Part shown: one piece after another, positions 53,395 to 63,713 of the stretch | Numbering within the stretch: position 1 is the stretch's first letter | How the letters are laid out: each line of letters opens with the position of its first letter | Assembly: GCF_005884405.1 (NCBI RefSeq) | Contig: NZ_VCAO01000004.1 | Location: 93,617 to 157,616, forward strand | DNA: 64,000 bases | Origin: Qipengyuania marisflavi | GTDB taxonomy: Bacteria; Pseudomonadota; Alphaproteobacteria; Sphingomonadales; Sphingomonadaceae | Reading direction: 5' to 3' | Translations under genes and position numbers: made by a program | Notes under the pieces: model-generated | Database searches by the model: none | The model's input: only the letters and a program-made list of their open reading frames with translations | What the model was told of the DNA's origin: nothing

Positions 53395-55752
53395 CTAAAC
53401 TATACCTGTTAACTTGTCGTCAGAGGCATTTGCATTGAATTCCAACAGTTTAGCTAAGGAAATGGGGCGCGATAACGCGTAGCCCTGTACCTCAGAACAG
53501 CCCATATCGCGCAGCATTCCAAGGTCACGAGGATCCTCAACCCCTTCAGCTACCACACTGATTCGCGCTTCATTACCCATGGCGACGATGCTGGCAGCGA
53601 TGGCGTGTGCTTTGCGGCTCGTAGCGGCATTGGAAATGAACAGTCGGTCGATCTTGATTTCGTCGAACGGCAGCTCGTAAAAGGTTTCGAAATTGGCTGC
53701 ACCGACGCCGAAGTCATCCATCGAAATACGAGTGCCAAGTTCCTTGAGCTCCAGAAGTATGCTGGCAGCCGTCTTCAAATCTGTGATCCGTGCTGTTTCT
53801 GTTACTTCGAGCATTAAATGCTTGGGGTCGAACTGGGTGGCTTGCAGGACATTGCGTACCAGGCCGACGATCCGCATGTCATTGAGCAGCGTGGCCGAGA
53901 TATTTACCGACATGGTGATCGGTTGCCCACGGAAGTGCAGCAATTTGGCAGCGGTACAGGCGCTCTGGAGGACGTAGCGGGTGAGGTGTTCCATCCGTCC
54001 GGCATTTTCGCACTGCTGAATGAAATGCATCGGCGCGATGAAGCCCTTGGCGGGATCGTGCCAACGGACCAGAGCCTCGACCCCGATCATGCGATTTTCA
54101 GTTATGTCGACTTTCGGCTGGTAGACGCAATAAACCTCACCGGCTTCCATCGCCTCGTCAATTCGGGCGCGCAGGGAGATATCCCACAGCAGGTCGAGCT
54201 CGGACCCTGTTTCGGCAACCTTGATTGGCAGCGATGCCTCGGTCGTCTCTTCAGCAGCAGCGATTGCAGTCGGGATAAGGTTGTCGCCAGCCCCATCGAC
54301 GCGGGCAATGCCAAAGGTGATTCCAACATCGACTGTATGGCCTCGGACAGTGACAGGAGCGGCAAAGATTGCGCGCAAGCCTTCAAGATGGTCGACCAGG
54401 GCATCGGTATCGTCGCCATCGACATGCCAGCCAAGGAAGTGACCATCGAGATAGATTGTCAGTTCCTTGTCGGCAGCGCGCAACCGGTCGGTCAGGCGCA
54501 GGACATAGGAAGCTTTGTCTTCGACCTTGAGCGTCTGGAGCACGTGTTCATAGCCATGCACCTTGGCGATGACGACGTGCCCGCCCTTATGAGCCTCACG
54601 GGCCATGGAAATGCCCAAGGCGCGCAATGTCGGCAGTCCGGTGTCCTGATCGATCAATGCAACCCGTTGCTGCCAGCGCGCTCGCGAACGAAACACGGCA
54701 TACATCAGCAACATGGCGCAAGCATTGGCGATTTCGACGCGAACGCCGACTTTTGCCGCCATGAACAATCCGAGCGGAAGCGAGATCACCAGCAACGCAT
54801 AAGCAACGCGGCGGTGCTTGCGTGATCCGGCGAATAATATCGTCGTGACCAGACCAAACAGAATGTAGAGCAAGATTACTAGAGATCCGAGGATCCTTGT
54901 GCGGCCAGCTTTATAGGTTTCCGCCGCATATATGGCAACGTAGCTGGACGGGACACTGTGCTGCCCGGGGATTGCCACAAGAGCATCTGCCAATTGGCGC
55001 CCGCGTCCAATTACGACCGTCTTGCCCGCAAGGTCGATGTTGCCCGATTTGCTATTGTTACTCGTCAGAGCGCGAAATTCGGTACTCGGAATCTTGGTGA
55101 CATCGATGCCATAATCGATTTCGTAACGGCTGCGGCTGGCGGGATTTACCCCGCCCAGAGCTGCGCCAAACGTGCGATAGTCAATTCCATTAACGCGCTT
55201 GCGGTGGTCGACTTGCCATTCGAAACCAAGATAGTTCGGATTGCGAACGCTCAGTACGCGGCCAGAAGTGCCGGCGATGGAGTCCAGCGTCCTGTGCAAC
55301 CGAGCCTTTGCGGCTACGTCATATTCGAGGCGGTCCACGACTGCTATGCGCGGGCCAAGGCTGGTGATTGCATTACGAAGAGCTGCATCGTTCTTGGTGT
55401 CACTCGCACTTTCGAATGTCAGATCAAGATAGATTTTTCCGACACCGCGACGATTCAATTCGTGCAGCGTCTCAGCAAGCTCACTGCGGCGATGTGCGGT
55501 TTCCGGGTCGCCCATCGCCCGATCGGTGCCGACGAAGACGATGTCGCCAGATGGGTCGTGTGCGGCCACTTTGGACTGCACCAGCCAAAGGAACTGGTCG
55601 ACCGGACTCAGCATAAGTACTGCCATCATCGCCAGCGAGATCACAGCTGCCAACAACATGTGCTGCAAGCGCTCAAGCCTCCGGCCCATACGGACAATAC
55701 CGTCGGACAGCGCAGAGCGCAGGGGTTTTCCAAGGGCGAGCACGTCAACCAT
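53395..55752 (-). CDS. CHASE2-type sensor / degenerate GGDEF / EAL phosphodiesterase
   Basis: 785 residues. A first membrane helix (about 35-52) and a long periplasmic domain (about 55-285) typical of CHASE2 (DIVFVGTDRAMGDP; GKIYLDLTFESAS) precede three membrane helices (about 290-365). The GGDEF-like domain is degenerate: where GGDEF is expected the sequence reads LDGHFLGW, so no cyclase activity is expected. The EAL domain is intact (GVEALVRW, EVTETARI, MDDFGVGAANF, KIDRLF, VVAEGVEDP, QGYALSRP). It probably degrades c-di-GMP in response to an unknown signal. The ATG at 55752 is preferred over the GTG three bases upstream. Confidence 0.9.
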   Translation of the reverse strand: MVDVLALGKPLRSALSDGIVRMGRRLERLQHMLLAAVISLAMMAVLMLSPVDQFLWLVQSKVAAHDPSGDIVFVGTDRAMGDPETAHRRSELAETLHELNRRGVGKIYLDLTFESASDTKNDAALRNAITSLGPRIAVVDRLEYDVAAKARLHRTLDSIAGTSGRVLSVRNPNYLGFEWQVDHRKRVNGIDYRTFGAALGGVNPASRSRYEIDYGIDVTKIPSTEFRALTSNNSKSGNIDLAGKTVVIGRGRQLADALVAIPGQHSVPSSYVAIYAAETYKAGRTRILGSLVILLYILFGLVTTILFAGSRKHRRVAYALLVISLPLGLFMAAKVGVRVEIANACAMLLMYAVFRSRARWQQRVALIDQDTGLPTLRALGISMAREAHKGGHVVIAKVHGYEHVLQTLKVEDKASYVLRLTDRLRAADKELTIYLDGHFLGWHVDGDDTDALVDHLEGLRAIFAAPVTVRGHTVDVGITFGIARVDGAGDNLIPTAIAAAEETTEASLPIKVAETGSELDLLWDISLRARIDEAMEAGEVYCVYQPKVDITENRMIGVEALVRWHDPAKGFIAPMHFIQQCENAGRMEHLTRYVLQSACTAAKLLHFRGQPITMSVNISATLLNDMRIVGLVRNVLQATQFDPKHLMLEVTETARITDLKTAASILLELKELGTRISMDDFGVGAANFETFYELPFDEIKIDRLFISNAATSRKAHAIAASIVAMGNEARISVVAEGVEDPRDLGMLRDMGCSEVQGYALSRPISLAKLLEFNANASDDKLTGIV

Positions 55753-56005
55753 CACCCGCTCTTATGCAGTCATTAAGTTTAAGATTGTTTTGACGCCGCC
55801 GCGTGTTTTTACCTTCGCCGACCGATTTGCGGGGCATCCGATGGTTAAGCCGGGCTTAGGAAATACCCCGAAGAATTGACGAAGGTTTGCTGCGGGTTTC
55901 GCAAACTGCCGAAGAAAAGATCATTGCTGCACAATGTCATAGCGGTTCAGCGCATGATTGAGCGAGAAGGTAAACGCTGCGTTCGACATCCTCGAGCGGA
56001 CGCGA

Positions 56006-57376
56006 TCAGGCGACCACTCCGAACAAATCGTGCTCGTCGGCGTCTTCGATCGCGGCGTTGACAATCGCGCCCGGCAACAGCGTGTCGGGCACATTGCGCA
56101 GATAGACGGCACCGTCGATTTCCGGGGCGTCGGCCTGACTGCGGCCGGTTGCGCCGATATCGCCGTCCTCGTCTGCCTCGCCAACTTCGTCGATGATAAT
56201 CGGGATGGTCTTGCCGACTTTGCCGGCCAGCTTCGCCGTCGAGATCCGTTCGGTCACTTCCATGATCCGGGCGTAGCGTTCTTCTTTGATCGCTTCAGGC
56301 ACCTGATCGGGTAGGGCGTTGGCCTGTGCCCCTTCGACCGGTTCGAAACGGAATGCGCCGACCCGGTCCAGCTGCGCCTCTTCAAGCCAGTCGAGCAGAT
56401 AGCGGAAATCGTCCTCTGTCTCGCCCGGGAAGCCGACCACGAAGCTGGAGCGGATGGCGATCTCGGGGCAAATCTCGCGCCAGTTCTTGAGCCGCGAAAG
56501 GACCTTGGCCTCATTCGCGGGCCGTTTCATGGCGCGCAGCACCTTGGGGCTGGCGTGTTGGAACGGAATATCGAGATAGGGCGTCAGCAATTCCTCGGCC
56601 ATCAACGGGATCACCGCGTCGACATGGGGATAGGGATAGACATAATGCAGCCGCACCCAAGGCGGAGCGCCCTCAGGCGTCTGTAACTTGCCCAGTTCAC
56701 GCGCCAGATCGGTCATATGGGCGCGAACCTGGCGGCCCTTCCAGCTGCGTTCGTCATGCCGGGTGTCGACACCATAGGCCGAGGTGTCCTGACTGATCAC
56801 CAGCAATTCACGAGTGCCGGCGGCAACCAGCTTCTCCGCCTCGCGCAGCACTGCGTCGATACGGCGGCTGGCTAGCTTACCACGCAAATCCGGGATGATG
56901 CAGAATGCGCAGGAATGGTTGCAGCCTTCAGAAATCTTCAGATAGCTGTAATGGCGCGGGGTCAGCTTGACGTCGGGCTGGGGAATCAGGTCGAGATATG
57001 GGCCCTGGCTGGGCGGCGCAGCCTCATGCACAGCTTCGACCACGTCTTCATATTGATGCGCGCCGGTCACGGCGAGCACTTGCGGGAAGCGCGCACGGAT
57101 CACATCGGCCTCGTCGCCCATGCAGCCGGTTACTATGACCCGGCCGTTTTCGGCAATCGCTTCGCCAATCGCCTCGAGACTTTCTTCTTTCGCCGAATCG
57201 AGGAAGCCGCAGGTGTTGACCAGCACAACATCGGCGCCCGCATAATCGGGGCTCATGGCATAGCCATCGGCGCGCAAGCGCGTCAGAATCCGCTCGGAAT
57301 CAACCAGCGCCTTGGGGCAGCCGAGGCTGACCATGCCGACCTTTTTCTGGTCAGGGAGAGTTGTTGCAGCAGTCAT
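56006..57376 (-). CDS. rimO: RimO, ribosomal protein S12 methylthiotransferase
   Basis: 456 residues. The N-terminal UPF0004 domain has three Cys ([31 protein letters not shown]). The radical SAM domain has [11 protein letters not shown], and a C-terminal TRAM domain follows. It methylthiolates Asp88/89 of ribosomal protein S12 using two [4Fe-4S] clusters. ATG at 57376; one at 57400 is an alternative. The open frame further upstream is antisense to DUF1761. It is divergent from the DUF1761 gene. Confidence 0.95.
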   Translation of the reverse strand: MTAATTLPDQKKVGMVSLGCPKALVDSERILTRLRADGYAMSPDYAGADVVLVNTCGFLDSAKEESLEAIGEAIAENGRVIVTGCMGDEADVIRARFPQVLAVTGAHQYEDVVEAVHEAAPPSQGPYLDLIPQPDVKLTPRHYSYLKISEGCNHSCAFCIIPDLRGKLASRRIDAVLREAEKLVAAGTRELLVISQDTSAYGVDTRHDERSWKGRQVRAHMTDLARELGKLQTPEGAPPWVRLHYVYPYPHVDAVIPLMAEELLTPYLDIPFQHASPKVLRAMKRPANEAKVLSRLKNWREICPEIAIRSSFVVGFPGETEDDFRYLLDWLEEAQLDRVGAFRFEPVEGAQANALPDQVPEAIKEERYARIMEVTERISTAKLAGKVGKTIPIIIDEVGEADEDGDIGATGRSQADAPEIDGAVYLRNVPDTLLPGAIVNAAIEDADEHDLFGVVA

Positions 57377-57451
57377 GATTGCGCGCGCCCCTACACCCAT
57401 GCGCAAGATTGCGCTAGCATTTCGCTGGGTCGCGGGTTGGGGAGGTTTGCA

Positions 57452-57862
57452 ATGAACTTGTTTGCAGTGAACTGGTGGGCCGTGGTGCTGGCGGCGCTGG
57501 CTGGCTTTGTCGTCGGCGGCATCTGGTACGGTCCGGTCATGGGAAAGAAGTGGCTGGGCGCGGTCGGCCTGACCGAGGAACAGGTGAAAAATGCAAACAT
57601 GGCCATGGTCTATGGCGGCGCGTTCCTGTTCTCGCTGCTGGCGAGTTGGACGCTGGCGCACACCTTTGACAGCTACGCGCAGGATTTGTCTGTCATGGCC
57701 AAAGTGATGACCGCGCTGGGCGTGGCGGTGGGATTTATCATACCGGCGATCGGGACGAACTATCTGTTCAGTCAAAAGAGCAAGGCGCTGTTTTTCATCG
57801 ATGCAGGCTATTGGGCGCTGTTCTACATCGCGATGGGTGTGGTGCACGCCTACCTGCCGTAA
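57452..57862 (+). CDS. DUF1761 membrane protein
   Basis: 136 residues with about four hydrophobic helices (near 8-28, 50-70, 85-105 and 112-132). [29 protein letters not shown] is split here into [20 protein letters not shown] and GPVMGKKW, both typical of DUF1761. The function is unknown. A strong Shine-Dalgarno (GGGGAGG) lies 6 nt upstream of the ATG. The longer frame upstream is antisense to rimO. It converges on the K+ channel gene. Confidence 0.85.
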   Translation: MNLFAVNWWAVVLAALAGFVVGGIWYGPVMGKKWLGAVGLTEEQVKNANMAMVYGGAFLFSLLASWTLAHTFDSYAQDLSVMAKVMTALGVAVGFIIPAIGTNYLFSQKSKALFFIDAGYWALFYIAMGVVHAYLP

Positions 57863-57874
57863 GCGCGGCTTGGC

Positions 57875-58981
57875 TTACTCCGTATCGTCCCGATCGTGGC
57901 CATCACCCTGCGTCGAACCGTTCACGGTCGGGATGATCTCGACCAGCACGTCGCCTGCTTGCAGGATGCTGCATTCATCTTCCCAGAAGCCGAGCACTTT
58001 GCCGCCGCGATATACACGCAGCCCGCGCCCCCCCGTAGAAAGCTCGGAGATCGGGCGTCCGGCCTCTTCAGCATCGACGATCCGCTCGATCAATTGCACG
58101 CGTCCCGAAATCGAAGCGAGATCGGCCAGGTACTCGGCGATATGTTCGCCCTTCGCGCTGCCAGCCAGCAACAGACCGGTGAACCGTACAGGGTTGATGA
58201 CATTGTTCGCGCCCGCCTGCCGTGCGAGCATTTCATTGTCATCGGCGCGCACGACCACGCTGATTGGTACATTGGGTGCCAACGAGCGAGCGGTCAGCGT
58301 GATCAGGATAGTTGTGTCGTCACGGCCAGCAGAGATGAGGACGTTTTCGGCCTCTTCAATACGCACCGCCTTCAGGGTTTCATCGCGGGTGGCGTCACCT
58401 ACCATGACATTACAGCCCAGCCGTTCGGCCTCCGCCAGCCGCTCTTCGCTGGGGTCGATCACTACGATCGAGCTAGGATCGGTGCTGCGTTCGATCAACT
58501 CGGCAACCGTCTCGGAGCCCGAGACACCATAGCCGAGTACGACGATATGGCCGCACAAGTGTTCCTGAATTCGGGTCATGCGCCATTTCTCCCAAGTACG
58601 TTTGATCAGGAAGTTGTAGGCTGTGCCTACAAAGATAAACAGGACCGCAAAGCGGACCGGCGTAACAATCACCGCCTCCACCAGTCGTGCCCGGTCCGAA
58701 ATCGGCGCGATATCGCCGAATCCGGTGGTGGTGATCGAGATCATGGTGAAATAGACGACATCCAGAAAGCTGACATCGCCATCAAGGTTGTCGACCAGGC
58801 CTTCGCGGTCCCACCAATGGATCAGGATCACCAGCGTGATCAGCGATAGTGCCAGGCCGATCCGGATAAATAGATCGCCCCAGACCGGAATCTGGACCGC
58901 GCGCCGCAACGGCGTCTGCACCGGGTTGCTGGCCTTGATGCGCTTTGCCCGCGCCTTGGTGATATCACCGAGCAGCGTCAT
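57875..58981 (-). CDS. Two-TM potassium channel with TrkA-N/C (RCK) domain
   Basis: 368 residues. Helices near residues 37-55 and 105-125 flank the pore loop TMISITTTGFGDIAP, whose TTGFGD filter is close to the K+ selectivity signature TxGYGD. The cytoplasmic TrkA-N domain follows (HIVVLGYGVSGSETV; VVIDPSEERLAEAE; VMVGDATRDETL) and a TrkA-C-like end. It is probably a ligand- or NAD-gated K+ channel. The ATG at 58981 overlaps the surE stop by 4 nt. Confidence 0.92.
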   Translation of the reverse strand: MTLLGDITKARAKRIKASNPVQTPLRRAVQIPVWGDLFIRIGLALSLITLVILIHWWDREGLVDNLDGDVSFLDVVYFTMISITTTGFGDIAPISDRARLVEAVIVTPVRFAVLFIFVGTAYNFLIKRTWEKWRMTRIQEHLCGHIVVLGYGVSGSETVAELIERSTDPSSIVVIDPSEERLAEAERLGCNVMVGDATRDETLKAVRIEEAENVLISAGRDDTTILITLTARSLAPNVPISVVVRADDNEMLARQAGANNVINPVRFTGLLLAGSAKGEHIAEYLADLASISGRVQLIERIVDAEEAGRPISELSTGGRGLRVYRGGKVLGFWEDECSILQAGDVLVEIIPTVNGSTQGDGHDRDDTE

Positions 58982-59742
58982 TCGGCAAAGCGTTCCGCCA
59001 TTGCACCAAGCGAGGCGTGATGGGTCAGGTCAAGTTGTAACGGCGTTACCGACACATAGCCCTCGTCGATTGCCTCCAGATCGGTTCCGTGATCCAGCGT
59101 GTGCTCGATCGCTTCCAGACCGAACCAATAGTATTTGTAACCGCGCGGGTCACGCCCTTCGACGACGGTTCCGCGCGAATAGTCGTGGAAACCCTGCCGC
59201 ACGATGCGGATGCCTTTGACGTCCGCTGCGGGACGGGCCGGGAAATTGACATTGACCAATGTGCGGCTGGGCAGCGGCGTGTCGAGCAAGGGGGCGAGCA
59301 CTTTGGCACCCCATGCACGCGCTGCCTCAAAGGGCACCGCATCGCCCAGTCCCTCCCGCGAATAGACCTGGCTGAACGCAATCGAACGGACACCCGCCAA
59401 TGCGCCTTCGATGGCGGCAGAGACGGTGCCTGAATAGGTAACATCATCGCCCAGATTGGCACCGCGATTGACGCCGGACAGGATCAGATCGGGAGGGCCG
59501 GGCAGAGCTTTGCGCAGTCCCATCGTCACGGCATCGGTAGGCGTGCCGCTGACCGAAAAGCGCCGCTCGTCATGCTGGCGCATCCGGATCGGGCGGGTTA
59601 GCGTGAGCGCATGGCCCATGCCCGATTGCTCCTCGTCGGGTGCGCAGATCCAGATATCGTCGCTGAACTGGCGCGCGATTTCCTCCAGCACGACCAGCCC
59701 CGGCGCGCGGATGCCATCGTCATTGGTCAGCAAAATGCGCAT
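58978..59742 (-). CDS. surE: SurE, 5'/3'-nucleotidase
   Basis: 254 residues. ILLTNDDGIRAPGLV holds the metal-binding Asp pair, SGVNRGANLGDDVTYSGTV the Asn ligands, and VNVNFP is also conserved. It dephosphorylates nucleoside monophosphates and polyphosphate. The ATG shares a base with the serS stop, so surE is translated right after serS. The usual partner pcm is not here; the following gene is a K+ channel. Confidence 0.95.
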   Translation of the reverse strand: MRILLTNDDGIRAPGLVVLEEIARQFSDDIWICAPDEEQSGMGHALTLTRPIRMRQHDERRFSVSGTPTDAVTMGLRKALPGPPDLILSGVNRGANLGDDVTYSGTVSAAIEGALAGVRSIAFSQVYSREGLGDAVPFEAARAWGAKVLAPLLDTPLPSRTLVNVNFPARPAADVKGIRIVRQGFHDYSRGTVVEGRDPRGYKYYWFGLEAIEHTLDHGTDLEAIDEGYVSVTPLQLDLTHHASLGAMAERFAE

Positions 59743-61022
59743 CAGGCGGCAGGCTCCAACCGGGTTACGCCGCCCATATAGGGAGCGAGCACATCTGGCA
59801 CATCGACGCTGCCATCGGCGTTCTGGTAATTCTCCAGCACAGCCACCAGCGTGCGTCCGACCGCCAGTCCCGAGCCGTTGAGCGTGTGCACGAAAACGGT
59901 CTTCTTCTCGCCCTCAGGCTTGAACCGCGCATTCATTCGGCGCGCCTGGAAATCACCAGTGTTGGAGCAGGATGAAATCTCGCGATAGGCACTCTGGCCG
60001 GGCAGCCAGACCTCAAGGTCAAAGGTTTTGCGCGCCGTGAAACCCATATCACCCGCGCACAGCAGCATCTTGCGATAGGGCAGGTTCAGCGCCTGCAGGA
60101 TACCTTCGGCGGCTTCAGTCATCCGCTCATGCTCGGCTTCGCTATCCTCGGGCCGGACGATCGACACCAGCTCGACCTTTTCGAACTGGTGCTGGCGAAT
60201 GAACCCCCGCGTATCGCGGCCCGCAGCACCCGCTTCAGACCGGAAGCAGGGCGTCAACGCGGTGAGGCGCATCGGCAGCCTGGCGGTGTCGATGATCTGG
60301 TCACGCACCGCATTGGTCAGGCTGACCTCGGCGGTGGGGATCAGCCAGCGGCCATCGGTGGTTTTGAACTGATCTTCGGCAAACTTGGGCAGCTGACCAG
60401 TGCCAAACAGCGCCTCGTCACGCACAAGCACGGGCGGGGCGCATTCGGTGTAGCCATTCTGGCCCGTCTGCTGGTCCAGCATAAACTGGCCCAGCGCCCG
60501 GTGCAGCCGCGCCATACCGCCGCGCAGGAAGGTGAACCGCGCCCCGGAAATCGCTGCGCCGGTTTCAAAATCCATGCCCAGCGCCGGGCCGATGTCGGCG
60601 TGCTCCTGCGCCGCGAAATCGAAGGTACGCGGGGTGCTCCAGCGTGCGATCTCGACATTGTCAGCTTCGTCTTCACCGGCGGGAACGTCGCTAGCAGGCG
60701 CATTGGGCAGCGCGGCGAGCAGATCTTCCAGCTCGCTGGCGGCCTTGCGCTCGGCCTCTTCCCATCGAGGCATTGCCGCCTTGATCTCGGCAACTTCGGC
60801 CTTGAGAGCTTCGGCCTTGTCCTTGTCGCCCTGGCCCATTGCCTGACCGATGGCCTTGGATGCTTCATTGCGGCGGCCCTGCGCCTCCTGCACCTTGGTC
60901 AGCGCTTCACGGCGCTGGGTGTCGAGGGCGAGAATGCGGCTGGCAACCGGCTCGAGAGCACGCCGGGCTATGGCGGTGTCGAAGTCTTCGGGATTGGCGC
61001 GGATAGTGGCGATGTCGTGCAT
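59742..61022 (-). CDS. serS: SerS, seryl-tRNA synthetase
   Basis: 426 residues. The N-terminal tRNA-binding coiled coil (about 30-100) starts with [18 protein letters not shown]. Class II motifs follow: motif 2 [20 protein letters not shown] and motif 3 [19 protein letters not shown]. It charges tRNA-Ser and tRNA-Sec. ATG at 61022; the long open frame upstream is antisense to the sulfotransferase gene. It starts the serS-surE-K+ channel operon. Confidence 0.96.
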   Translation of the reverse strand: MHDIATIRANPEDFDTAIARRALEPVASRILALDTQRREALTKVQEAQGRRNEASKAIGQAMGQGDKDKAEALKAEVAEIKAAMPRWEEAERKAASELEDLLAALPNAPASDVPAGEDEADNVEIARWSTPRTFDFAAQEHADIGPALGMDFETGAAISGARFTFLRGGMARLHRALGQFMLDQQTGQNGYTECAPPVLVRDEALFGTGQLPKFAEDQFKTTDGRWLIPTAEVSLTNAVRDQIIDTARLPMRLTALTPCFRSEAGAAGRDTRGFIRQHQFEKVELVSIVRPEDSEAEHERMTEAAEGILQALNLPYRKMLLCAGDMGFTARKTFDLEVWLPGQSAYREISSCSNTGDFQARRMNARFKPEGEKKTVFVHTLNGSGLAVGRTLVAVLENYQNADGSVDVPDVLAPYMGGVTRLEPAA

Positions 61023-61163
61023 GGCGCGGGCTATGCCTTCTCGCCGCGCGCTTGACCAGAGGCTTGGGCAACGGGCCGGTGAACGGGGTTGAGACTGTGC
61101 GGGCGGGGCGTTAGGCACAGGCAGCTTTTCCACCCGCCACGGCAACTTAGGGGCAGAACCGAC

Positions 61164-62474
61164 TTGCGAGCCGACCCGATCCAGCCGCCACGGCGGACCC
61201 GGTTTATCGATGTGCTGGACACTGCCATCCGTGCTGGACGCCGGGTCGGGGCCATTGATCGGGCGCATCTTGAAAAAGACGCCATGCTCGCCAAAGCGGC
61301 CGAGGCGACCAGGCTGGACGATTTTGGCGACCCCTGGTTCGAGGGGCCGTTGGAAGTTCTGCTCGATTCCATCCGTTCCGAAGCGCGCTTGAATGCGGCA
61401 GGCGATTGGTCTGCTGCGGCGCAATTCCATCATGTGTTGCGCGACCGTTTGCTGGCGCAGATGTGGTTCAAACGGCATCCTGAAATCCTTGCCCGTCCGA
61501 TCCGGAACCCGGTGATAATTGTCGGGCCCATGCGGTCGGGTACAACGCGGCTTCACCGGCTGCTGGCCAGCGATACGCGCTTTGCGCATTTGCGCAGTTT
61601 CGAAACGATCAGCCCGGTCCCGCGCCCCGATTTCGAAGAAGTGATGGCGGGCCGCAAAGCGGATTTCCGCCCGAAGCTGGCCGCGCGGATCATGAAAGTG
61701 GCCCGGCTGGCCAATCCGCGCACACTCTCGATCCATCCCACCGGACTCTATGAGCCCGAGGAGGAGCTGGGCCTGCTGGTCGCCAGCCTGTGGGGCATGA
61801 AGCACGAGGCGCAATGGCGCGTGCCCACCTATGGCCGCTGGTGCGAGGGGCAAAGCGCGGTGCCCGCCTATCGCCACATGGCCAATCTGCTGCGGCTGAT
61901 CGGCTGGTCACAGCAGGAATCGAGCTTGCGGCCATGGATCCTGAAAACCCCGCAGCATATGCTCGACCTGCCTGCATTGCTCGAGGTGTTCCCAGACGCA
62001 CGGCTGATCTTCACGCACCGCGATCCCCAGCAGATCGTTGGCAGCGCCGCCTCGCTCGCGTGGAACCAGACGATCATCTATTCGGATCATGCCGATGCGC
62101 AGGAAGTGGGCCGCGAATGGCTGCGCAAGACAGGAGTGATGATCGACCGGATGCGCGCCGTCCGCGCGAATATCCCGGCAGAACGGATGATCGACGTCCA
62201 GTTTGACGCGATGGACAATGACTGGCGCGGCACGATGGAGCGGGTTTACCGCTTTCTGGGCTTCGACATCGCCCCGGCCGTGCCCGCGATGGAAAGCTAT
62301 CTGGCGAAGGCTGCCGCCCTCAAGCGCCGCCCCCATCGCTACAGCCTTGAAGAATTCGGCCTGACCCAAGGCGAGGTTTACGACCGGCTGGGCGATTACG
62401 TGCGCGCGTTCGATGTTCCAGTGGAACAGCCGTTGTCCTTCGGAGCCAACCTTCGCGCCGCTACTGAAGCGTGA
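61164..62474 (+). CDS. Sulfotransferase-family protein
   Basis: 436 residues from TTG at 61164, which fits the start of the conserved region; a TTG at 61089 adds 25 Arg-rich residues. [20 protein letters not shown] is the PAPS 5'-phosphosulfate-binding loop. [19 protein letters not shown] and [12 protein letters not shown] form the 3'-phosphate-binding segment. It transfers sulfate to an unknown acceptor; such proteins are common in marine sphingomonads. It is divergent from serS and ends 49 nt before the TonB receptor remnant. Confidence 0.85.
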   Translation: MRADPIQPPRRTRFIDVLDTAIRAGRRVGAIDRAHLEKDAMLAKAAEATRLDDFGDPWFEGPLEVLLDSIRSEARLNAAGDWSAAAQFHHVLRDRLLAQMWFKRHPEILARPIRNPVIIVGPMRSGTTRLHRLLASDTRFAHLRSFETISPVPRPDFEEVMAGRKADFRPKLAARIMKVARLANPRTLSIHPTGLYEPEEELGLLVASLWGMKHEAQWRVPTYGRWCEGQSAVPAYRHMANLLRLIGWSQQESSLRPWILKTPQHMLDLPALLEVFPDARLIFTHRDPQQIVGSAASLAWNQTIIYSDHADAQEVGREWLRKTGVMIDRMRAVRANIPAERMIDVQFDAMDNDWRGTMERVYRFLGFDIAPAVPAMESYLAKAAALKRRPHRYSLEEFGLTQGEVYDRLGDYVRAFDVPVEQPLSFGANLRAATEA

Positions 62475-62522
62475 TATGGGGCGCGCGCACCAGGCTGCGC
62501 CGCCGCCAGTCGTATCTCAGAC

Positions 62523-62925
62523 TCAGTATTTGAACGTTGCGGTCGCGAAAACCTGCCGCGGATTGCCGTAGAACGCTGTCACGATGCCTTCGAGACCCAG
62601 CGTGGGTGAAGGCAGGCCACCGGCATTGAGGATCGGTGTGCCATCGGGATTTGTGGCCACGAACTGATAGCCCGAGGTGATGTACCGCTTGTCAGTCAGA
62701 TTGCGACCATGCACACCAAGGCTGAACCGATCGCTGGCGGAACTCCACACCAGTGAAGCGTCCACCAGAGCGTATCCCGGCTGATCGAGATATGCGCTCG
62801 GGGTTTCGAACTGATTGGTCTTGCTGCGATAGCTTACTGTGGTGCTGAAATTGAGATCGCCGCTCCCCACTGGCACATTCGCGCCGAGCGTTCCGGCCAT
62901 GGTCCATTCTGGTGTATTCTGGATG
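62523..62925 (-). pseudogene. C-terminal remnant of a TonB-dependent receptor
   Basis: The last ~134 codons encode the end of a TonB-dependent receptor barrel: IQNTPEWTMAGTLGAN, DQPGYALVDASLVW, NLTDKRYITSGYQ and the final FATATFKY with a terminal aromatic residue. Upstream of about 62925 the frame stays open to 63425, but the residues are Arg-rich and unrelated because they are antisense to plus-strand genes. The signal peptide, plug and most of the barrel are missing. The receptor appears to have been cut by insertion or deletion at about 62922-62925. Confidence 0.82.
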
Positions 62926-63126
62926 CGCCGCTTCGCGCGCCTCTTCGGGGTGTCGATGGCCGAGCTCGGGGCTTGGTTTGGGCTGATGTGCCGTATCGAC
63001 CGGGGCAAGGAGCTCTGGGTGGACGTGCTGCGCAATGCGCCGGGGACGGACGACGCGAAGCGGCTGATGACGAGGAAGCAATCGCGCGCCTTCGGCACCA
63101 TGCTGGCGATGCTCGAGGTTGCGTGA
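62923..63126 (+). CDS. Unrecognised small protein at the junction of the mobile region
   Basis: 67 residues (MRRFARLFGVSMAELGAWFG ... FGTMLAMLEVA) of no recognised family. The ATG lies exactly at the junction with the receptor remnant and lacks a Shine-Dalgarno, so the original N terminus may be lost. Its TGA overlaps the GTG of the next gene (GTGA). It may be part of a phage or mobile element. Confidence 0.5.
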   Translation: MRRFARLFGVSMAELGAWFGLMCRIDRGKELWVDVLRNAPGTDDAKRLMTRKQSRAFGTMLAMLEVA

Positions 63127-63293
63127 GCGAGCGGCCGCGAAACTACCGCAAGCGCCGGGACGTGTTCGACGACCCGGTGGAGACGGTGACGCGGCCCTGC
63201 CTCCGCTGCCGTACGCCCATCGAGAGCGAGGGGCCGCACCATCGCCTGTGCTACGGGTGCGCGAACAGCGACGTGAGCCCCTATGCTGTGTAA
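63123..63293 (+). CDS. Small zinc-finger protein of the mobile region
   Basis: 56 residues from GTG at 63123, which overlaps the previous stop. The N-terminal half is basic (SERPRNYRKRRDVFDD). The C-terminal half has two CxxC pairs, CLRC and CYGC, separated by RTPIESEGPHHRL, a zinc-ribbon-like arrangement often seen in phage or plasmid proteins. It is shorter than usual gene cutoffs. Overlap with the previous gene suggests both belong to one unit. The function is unknown. Confidence 0.62.
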   Translation: MSERPRNYRKRRDVFDDPVETVTRPCLRCRTPIESEGPHHRLCYGCANSDVSPYAV

Positions 63294-63398
63294 ATCGCCG
63301 CTGCCGTGATCGGTCCGGCTCTTCGTCCTGTTTACTTGGCATTTCCTCCGCCACAGGCAATAACGGCCGGAAAGTCTTGCCAATTGATTGGGGGAACG

Positions 63399-63713
63399 AT
63401 GGCTAACACCTACCACATGGTCCACTATCGGCGCTTCACGCCCGGGGATGCGACGTTGCTCAAGGGCAAGTCGCTCGAGGTCCTGTGCCGCGAAGCGCTC
63501 AACACCGATAATGGGACCTCGCAGCTATGGTCGCGGCCCGATGACCGGATATTCGACGTGGGCGACGGCGATGGCCGCAAGATATTCCTGAACAAGGTCG
63601 CTGACCTGTCCAGCGCGGTATTCGGGGAGATGTGCTTGGCTCAGGCGAAGGACCTACAGACGCTGCTCAAGATGGAAACCTCCGAAGTCGAGCTCTCTGA
63701 CCTGGACTTGTAA
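63399..63713 (+). CDS. Unrecognised 104-residue protein
   Basis: ATG at 63399 with GGGGGAACG just upstream. The protein (MANTYHMVHYRRFTPGDATL ... MCLAQAKDLQTLLKMETSEV) has no recognised family. It ends in an acidic run (ELSDLDL). The 105-nt gap before it contains nothing else that I can identify. It lies next to the IS3 element, so it may be cargo of the mobile region. Strong start context and an unbroken frame support it as a real gene. Confidence 0.6.
   Translation: MANTYHMVHYRRFTPGDATLLKGKSLEVLCREALNTDNGTSQLWSRPDDRIFDVGDGDGRKIFLNKVADLSSAVFGEMCLAQAKDLQTLLKMETSEVELSDLDL

Noticed and set aside
62926..63425. Upstream extension of the TonB-receptor frame
   Set aside because: Residues are unrelated to receptors and antisense to the plus-strand small genes; only 62523-62925 is a receptor remnant.
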